The position numbers and the translations under genes are program-made. A stretch of DNA of 7,731 bases. It comes from Candidatus Omnitrophota bacterium (GTDB taxonomy: Bacteria; Omnitrophota; Gorgyraeia; 2-01-FULL-45-10). The notes beneath the pieces were generated by a model. The model made no database searches, was not told the DNA's origin, and worked only from the letters and a program-made list of their open reading frames with translations. The stretch is from positions 1-7,731 of the forward strand of contig JAQUQN010000049.1 of assembly GCA_028716065.1 (NCBI GenBank), given 5' to 3'. Position 1 is the stretch's first letter; every line of letters starts with the position of its first letter. This document shows positions 1 to 6,300 of this stretch, piece after piece.

Positions 1-399
1 AAAGAAGTGGAACCCGTATTGAACGAAGGCTTCGGCGACATGAAGGATAAGAAAGACTGGCCGAGACCTGAAATATTGAAGTACGCGGAAGCGTCGCGGC
101 TGAAATTCCTGCTCGAAAAGCGCGATGAGATCCTGAAGAAGAAACTAGAGGCGAGGACCGCCGAAGAGAGTTCGTTCCTGGAATTTTTGCCGGAAGAGAT
201 CGCCCGCGAAGAAGAACTTGTCCGCGAAAGGCTCTCACTTGACAGGCTTATAATGGCTACGATCGCCCTGACAGAAGGTGCAAAGCCCGGTTTACAGTTG
301 AAGGATATCATAACCGCAGGCACGACCTTAGGCGACAGGCTGGAGTATTTGAAGACCGTCATCTCCAAGATGAAGGGTAAGAACAAGAAGGTCTCATCG
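1..399 (+). other. Protein region: charged, mostly helical segment (residues 1-133)
   Basis: Residues 1-133 are dominated by Glu, Lys, Arg and Leu with few Gly or Pro after residue 23. Stretches such as RLKFLLEKRDEILKKKLEAR (33-52) and EEIAREEELVRERLSLDRL (65-83) have the spacing of amphipathic helices and could form a coiled coil or helical bundle. A less charged stretch follows (ALTEGAKPGLQL, 89-100), then another helix around 109-126 ending in a Lys-rich patch (KMKGKNKK, 123-130). It joins directly to the beta-rich domain that follows. No catalytic motif is visible and I do not recognise a family. Because the window begins inside the protein, this segment may be the end of a larger helical domain. 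Confidence 0.5.
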
Positions 400-3300
400 G
401 ATGACTTCAAATATCCCGTATTCGACGCCATATACTTTGTCAATAACCGCGGCAAGGCATATCCAGACATGGATAAAGACGGAAACGTCTTCAAGATTTA
501 CATCATACCAGAGGTCAGATACATATCGATATGCAAGGGCAGTGAAAATGAGCCGGTTGTTTCGATAAAAGACGGCAAATTCGACGAGGCAAAGTGGGCT
601 ATTACCGAAGGCTGGCTGTACGAAAAGTTCGATGGTAAAAAACCTTTTACGGTCGAAAACTGTGAAGTGGTGATACCAGCCATTCCTTCCGCAAATAAAC
701 CGGAAGTAAGCGTTATCCTGGATGACAGTCTCAGGTATAGCGGCGATTCGTATGACAGGCCGAAAAAAGAAGATACCGGTTTGGTAAAGATAGGCTCAAG
801 CGATATTCATTGCGGCAAAAAGATAGGACCTTGCTATCGTTTCGTGGATAACGGCCGGGCAAAACTGGAAATCATCTCGGAAAAGTTGACAGTAAAGAAT
901 GTCAAGGGCAAGATCGAAGGTACGCGATTCATGATATTCAACGCGAAGGAGACCGTCGAAGAGACGCGCGTATTCCTGGGGACGATGAAGGGAGACATGC
1001 TGACGCCCAAGGCCATCGAGGCTCCTCTGCAGGTTCCCGAAGAAAAGAAGACGGGGGCGCTGGACCTTAAGACCATCAGGGTATTGAGAGAACAGGTTGA
1101 ATTCGCCGACGCAGGGTTAATTACAAGAGATTGGGAAGTCACGACTTATATGGACAGCCGCGGCATAAGGACAGCTACAGTAAAGAAAGCGGACGATGGG
1201 AAAGAGTATCTGGAACTTTCCGTTAATCTGAAAGGGAAAGATAAAGAGCTCAGCAAGGGAGAGGTTTACTGTGCCGTACCGAAAGAATATAAAGAAACCG
1301 TAAGCAAAGGCGTAAAGATATCTGTAAAAATAAAGGTCCCTGCGGCCTTCGCGAAGAACGGCTATAATGGAATTCAGGTTTTCGCTAAAAATGCCAAAGG
1401 CGACAGCCAATATTCCGACTGGATGAACGTGAATAAGGCCGGCGAATGGATCGAGATAAGTTATGTCCCCACGACCTTGAAGGAAAACAGGCAAGGCCAT
1501 ACCGACCCGGCATTCAATCCAAGAGAGATAACGGCCATAGGTGTGAAGTTTGCCATGAACGATAATACTAGCGACACGGTAAAGACTACGGATGGCGACG
1601 GTGTCATAGAGATAAAGGACCTCAGTATAGATGCGTTAAAAGCCGAAGAAAAACCGGTTGTCACGCAACTTCGCAAAGAGACCTACATCGATAAGGTGCC
1701 GTCAAAGACGTTCACCGACCACGTCGGCGCGTCCTTCTATCTGCCGTGGTACGAATGGGCCGTAGGGACGAAAGACGGCGTCACTAAACATCTAGGCGAG
1801 ATCGAATCCAAATTTAAAGAGCTCGCCTCTGCCGGCGTGAAAGAGGCAAGGATAGTATTAGCCATCGGTTCAAAGTTGGATAGCGGCATAGAATATGACG
1901 CAAATACCGGCGAACCGATGAGATTTAAAAATAGGGACCTTGCCGTAAATGACCTCTCCAATTTACTGGCCGCGGCCGAAAAGTCAGGGATCAGGCTTAT
2001 ACTGGTATTCCATGATTTTGGTATCAAAGACGACCACCCGCAGGCACTCAATTCGGACAAATTGATAGGCATTGATAAAGAGCTCCTTGCCGATATTATA
2101 GCGAAAACCGGCGGCAAGGCGATAATGGCCGTAGAATTTGTGAACGAGATCGACCACGCGGGAACGGATAGGGAGCTACAAAAGTCAGCCGAAAAATGGG
2201 CGGATGCGATGCGCACTTTAAAACGCGCCGATGGGACAGGGATGGCAGTCAGCGTAAGCTGCGCGGATATAGAAAAGGCCAGATATTGGATACATCTATT
2301 GAAGAAAGGCGATATATTCCAGATCCACGCTTATACGAATGATGACGGTTCTCTTGGCGCGGCATGGATCGATAACGCAGGTAGTTATAACGTAGCCGAT
2401 GGCGTTGAGGTCATCTATGGCGAGATGGACCCGCAGGCCGCTAATGACCCTATCGGCAAAGCATATCAAACCGGCGCCGCCGGAGCGTATCTGTGGTTCG
2501 ACTGGAAGAAACCGGGTCAGACGGTTACGCATAGGTTAGATCTGAAATATTTCACGGATGCTATAGGTGCGATTAAGGCAGGCAAGGCGCCCCGTATCGT
2601 AGAGGTTGCAGGTAAGGGCGAGGAAAGACCCGCCCCAGTCAAGCCGGTAGTTACGGCGGAAGCACCCGCCAAACCAAGTGTGACCCCATCAAAACCGGCT
2701 CCGGCCAAGGCCCCACGCACACGTATCAGTTTTGAAGACTGGAAGATGGTGCCAAGTAGCGCGGATAATCCGAAGTACGATGATAATAATAGATTGATAG
2801 AGTTGCCAAGCAGGGCCATAGATCCGATAACGGGCGACAGGACGGATCTTCTGGAAAGATTCAGGTATGATGAGACTACCGGTTACATGAACGAAAAGAC
2901 AGTAGAGACTACGTTGAACGGTATAAAGAAACATGTAAGCGTATTTGAGTTCGCCGATTTCGATGACAAGGGTCGTCCACATTATGCCAAAGAGACAAAG
3001 ACGCATTGCGACGAAGATGGAAATCTGACGGATAAAAAAGATGTCGTTGAATCCGTAATAGCTTACGATGAAAATGGCGATGAAGATTGGAGCCTTCTGG
3101 AAGGAACATGGGCAAACGGCGATTACTTCCATGGCATGAGAGCGAAGGTCAACGGCAGGATAACGACCGTGCCCGTGAATAAGCGGCAGACGCATCGCAA
3201 TAGAGAGATAGAAATATTCAGAAATGGCGATGTAAACATAGCGAGGGAGAATATAGTAGAAAGAGTAAGCACCAAGCATGACGGAAAGATGGAGAAAGGC

Positions 3301-6300
3301 GAGGATGGAAAAGATTACCGCATAGATCCCAAAAAGACCGAAGATGTGATAGATACATACCTTCTGGCCCCCCGGAATAAAGAAGGCATAAAGATAGGCG
3401 CTCAGGTCATAAGATATCCGGAGCACGATAAGGATAATGAGAATAGGCCCACCTCTGCCAGAGAGACAAAGACCTACTGCGACGAAAGAGGCAGGGAGAT
3501 ACCGTCCAATGACGTCCGCAAGGAGAAGAAGTCCCTGATAAACTACGATGCCGAAGAGAAGGAGCATTGGGAGCCGGTGGACATAACAAGCGTTGGCATG
3601 CCTTCTGGAGAATCTTATAAGACCGACCCGTCCAATCCTAAAAAAGATGAGAATGACAGGTTAATAGGTTACATGGCGGAAGATAAACAGGAGGTCTTCA
3701 ATAAAGAGGTCATTCTTTATAAGACTGGCGAAAGGCTTACGGTAAAAGGCAAGGTGGTAGAGGTTTCAAAATATAACGAAAAAGATCTGAAGAGCCATAT
3801 AGTAACGGATGTCTTCTTCCTCGAGGAAGTGAAGACGCCGGAAGGCAAGGTTGAATTTAAGAAGCGAAGGATATACCAGGAAGTAACCGACGATTTGAAT
3901 TCTCCTACCCGCACGAAGACAAGGACGTATTGCGATGATAAGGGCGATCTTGTCGAGGGTCTCAAGGACCACGAAGAATTCCGCGAGGGAGAGAAATGGA
4001 CATTCTTCTACGGCATATATGCCAATGGCGAAGAACATAAGACCAGGGAAGAGAGAGACGCAGCCGGAAACATAAAGTATGTCCCGGATGAGGATACGAC
4101 TTACTCTAAGATATACACCATCGATCCGGCGAAAATAGAAAAGGCTACGAAAAATAAAGAGGTGACTACAGAAGAACTGATGGCCAATATAACCGTATCG
4201 GACATCCAGAAGAAAGAGATCCACCACAGGAAAGACAAGACCGGCACTTTAATAAGGACCTTCATAAGGGAAGAGAAGAAGGCAGACCAGGCAGGTGAAG
4301 AAGAGTGGACGTTATTAAGCGTGGAGGATATAAGGTTCGACAAATTTAATCTCTTAAGGCCCGACCTGCCGATACATGCCGTAAAATTGACGATATTCGG
4401 CAGGGATGTTGAAAACGTCGAAGAGGGAATAAAGGCAGGGACGGAAGACAGAAAAGATGAGATGGAGATAAAATATATCAGGAATGAAGCGGATCCCGAG
4501 TATCTCGAGCGGATATGGCTGAGCCCGGAACGTTTCCGGGAAACATATGAAGAACAGTACGAAGAACCCTATAAGGATGAGAAGGGCAACGACGCGAAGA
4601 GAATCGTGACCAGACGTGTGGAAAGAGAAGGCAATCTCGAAGGCATAGTCCTGATAAATAATAAAGATATAAGAGAACTGAGGCACTATAAGATAAAAGA
4701 GAAAGTAACGGAAACCAGAAAAGGTCTCGAGCCCTCGGTTAGCGAAAAGAGCACCGAAAAAGACGAATATTATAATCATAACTGGGACCGTATATTCAAG
4801 GATACTATCACCGGTAAATATATACTTTATAAGAGAGACCGGGATGGAGAAAAACTGGACAAGAAGGTCAGTTTTAATTTTGACGAGAAGTTCAATATTA
4901 TCGGAGAGAGCGTTGAAGAATTATATAAAACCGATAAGGAAAATATCTATATATTCACGATACCTGCTACGGATGAGTGGGACCAGGGCATCTTCTACAT
5001 AGGATATAAGGATAAGAGCATAAACTTCGGCGAACTTAAAGAACCGCTGATACAGTTATTCAAGTGCAGGATGAAAAATGGTGAACGTCCTACCAAAGAA
5101 AGACCCACCAAGGACACAAGGGCCGAAGATATAACGCTTCCCGATAAGGATAGTTATGTTATCGAAGAGATGAACTTTGCTGAGTATGTTCCGCAACTGG
5201 GCCGCATAATGGTTTATACGACACGTTCAAGCCTGCCCGGGAGGTTCTGGCATTCGGTGAGGACGGAGACGGGAGAACTTGAGGTGTTGCAGGATTGTAG
5301 CGGCGAATTCGAACTCAGGAAGAACACGAAGGGCCGCACGGAAATCTTCCGCGCCGGCACCGCCGTCATCAATTATGAATATCTCTACGAATACGATTCT
5401 AATACAGGAAAGAAGACAGGGAGGGTCTATCTGGTCCCGCCGTCTGCCATAGCAAAAGAAGGCGATGTCGTAAAAGTGAATCCGTGCGAGATAAAGATAG
5501 GCATAGTGGATCCGAAGACGAGAAACCTGATGATGCAGGGTATCGTCTACGGCTCCATGGATAAGATAGAAGGCAGGAAAAAAGTAGAAGATATACTTGT
5601 GAACAAGGTCTTCGGCGCTAGCTTAAAGATCGCCCGCGATGGCGAAATAGCAAGCATTAAATATACTCCTACCCAGATCATGACCACATTCGCCGACAGC
5701 GAATATAACAGAAAGCATGCAGATTACAACTTGATCAGGGGCCACACAGTAGTTGCCCCGCTCTCGGATCCCGATCATGCGCAGTATGAATGCCAGCTGG
5801 ATAAAGATGGGAAGATAACAAATATCTTCAAACTATTCTACTATGAAGGCGATGAGCAATATGTCTACGATATTGAAAAAGGCGAAGTCTATGTTTCGAA
5901 GGTCGGAGACCCGAACCGCGTGAAGGTGGTAGAAGGAATAAGGATAGAACCAATCAAAGACGCGGAAGGTAATATTACAGGGACCAAAAAAGTAACTTTA
6001 CCGGGAGAGACGGAAGAAACCGTAAAACGCATCATAACCGTAGACGGCAAGACATATCTCTGGGACAGGAAGTTCCCCGGTATCGTAATCGTTTACGATA
6101 AGGCCGATCCGGAAACTATATTACAAATAAGGACCGGCGTGGTGTTTGACGATGATACGATCACGATCAAGGATAAGGGGATCGTATTAGATACATATGC
6201 GTCGTTGCTAGGACCAAACTTAACAGAGATATTAGGACTTAAAGGCAAGAATATCGGGACTATCCGGAAGGATTACTTTTATAATCTGATGCATTGGGCA

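Larger units (their letters stand above)
2728..4920 (+). repeat. Degenerate tandem protein repeats of about 100-160 residues with Cys, Trp and NPK boxes (residues about 910-1640)
   Basis: Four landmark boxes recur in this charged region. The Cys box, roughly RPxxA(K/R)ETKT(H/Y)CDExG, appears at 992-1007, 1149-1164 and, weaker, 1302-1315; its Cys residues are 1003, 1160 and 1311, 157 and 151 apart. A Trp follows at W1030, W1190 and W1333, with further candidates at W914, W1436 and W1595. After W1030 and W1333 the same 'G-x-(W/Y)-A-N-G' occurs, with its final Gly at Trp+10 in both. NPKxD(D/E)N(N/D)RLI occurs at 923-933 and 1212-1222. IDPxKxE occurs at 1108-1114 and 1374-1380. DxxG turns and YD pairs (956, 1022, 1182) are frequent, faintly like RHS/YD repeats, but the canonical YD consensus is absent. 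The most likely structure is extended beta hairpins forming a stalk. Repeats decay after residue 1330. Family unknown. Confidence 0.6.

Noticed and set aside
1737..2216. A 159-codon minus-strand frame opposite the glycosidase
   Set aside because: The opposite strand encodes a barrel with all its catalytic residues, so the antisense frame is incidental. Ser/Ala-rich antisense frames are expected opposite such sequence.
2689..3567. A 292-codon open frame on the minus strand, rich in Tyr, Ile, Phe and Leu
   Set aside because: It lies antisense to the continuous plus-strand gene. Its composition is what the reverse complement of ATA-, GAT- and AAG-rich codons yields, and it shows no family motif or ribosome binding context.
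3766..4779. Two further hydrophobic-looking minus-strand frames (3766-4227 and 4354-4779) that could pass for small membrane proteins
   Set aside because: They have the same antisense shadow composition. The apparent hydrophobicity comes from complementing Asp-, Glu- and Lys-rich codons of the sense frame.
2728..4920. Calling the repeat region an RHS/YD toxin protein
   Set aside because: YD pairs and DxxG turns are present, but the canonical YD consensus and the RHS core motif before a toxin tip are not. The spacing of the boxes is also far longer than YD repeats.
5086..5115. The tandem pentapeptide RPTKE/RPTKD as a significant repeat element
   Set aside because: There are only two copies with different codons in a low-complexity hinge. 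I mention it in the region entry but do not treat it as a finding.
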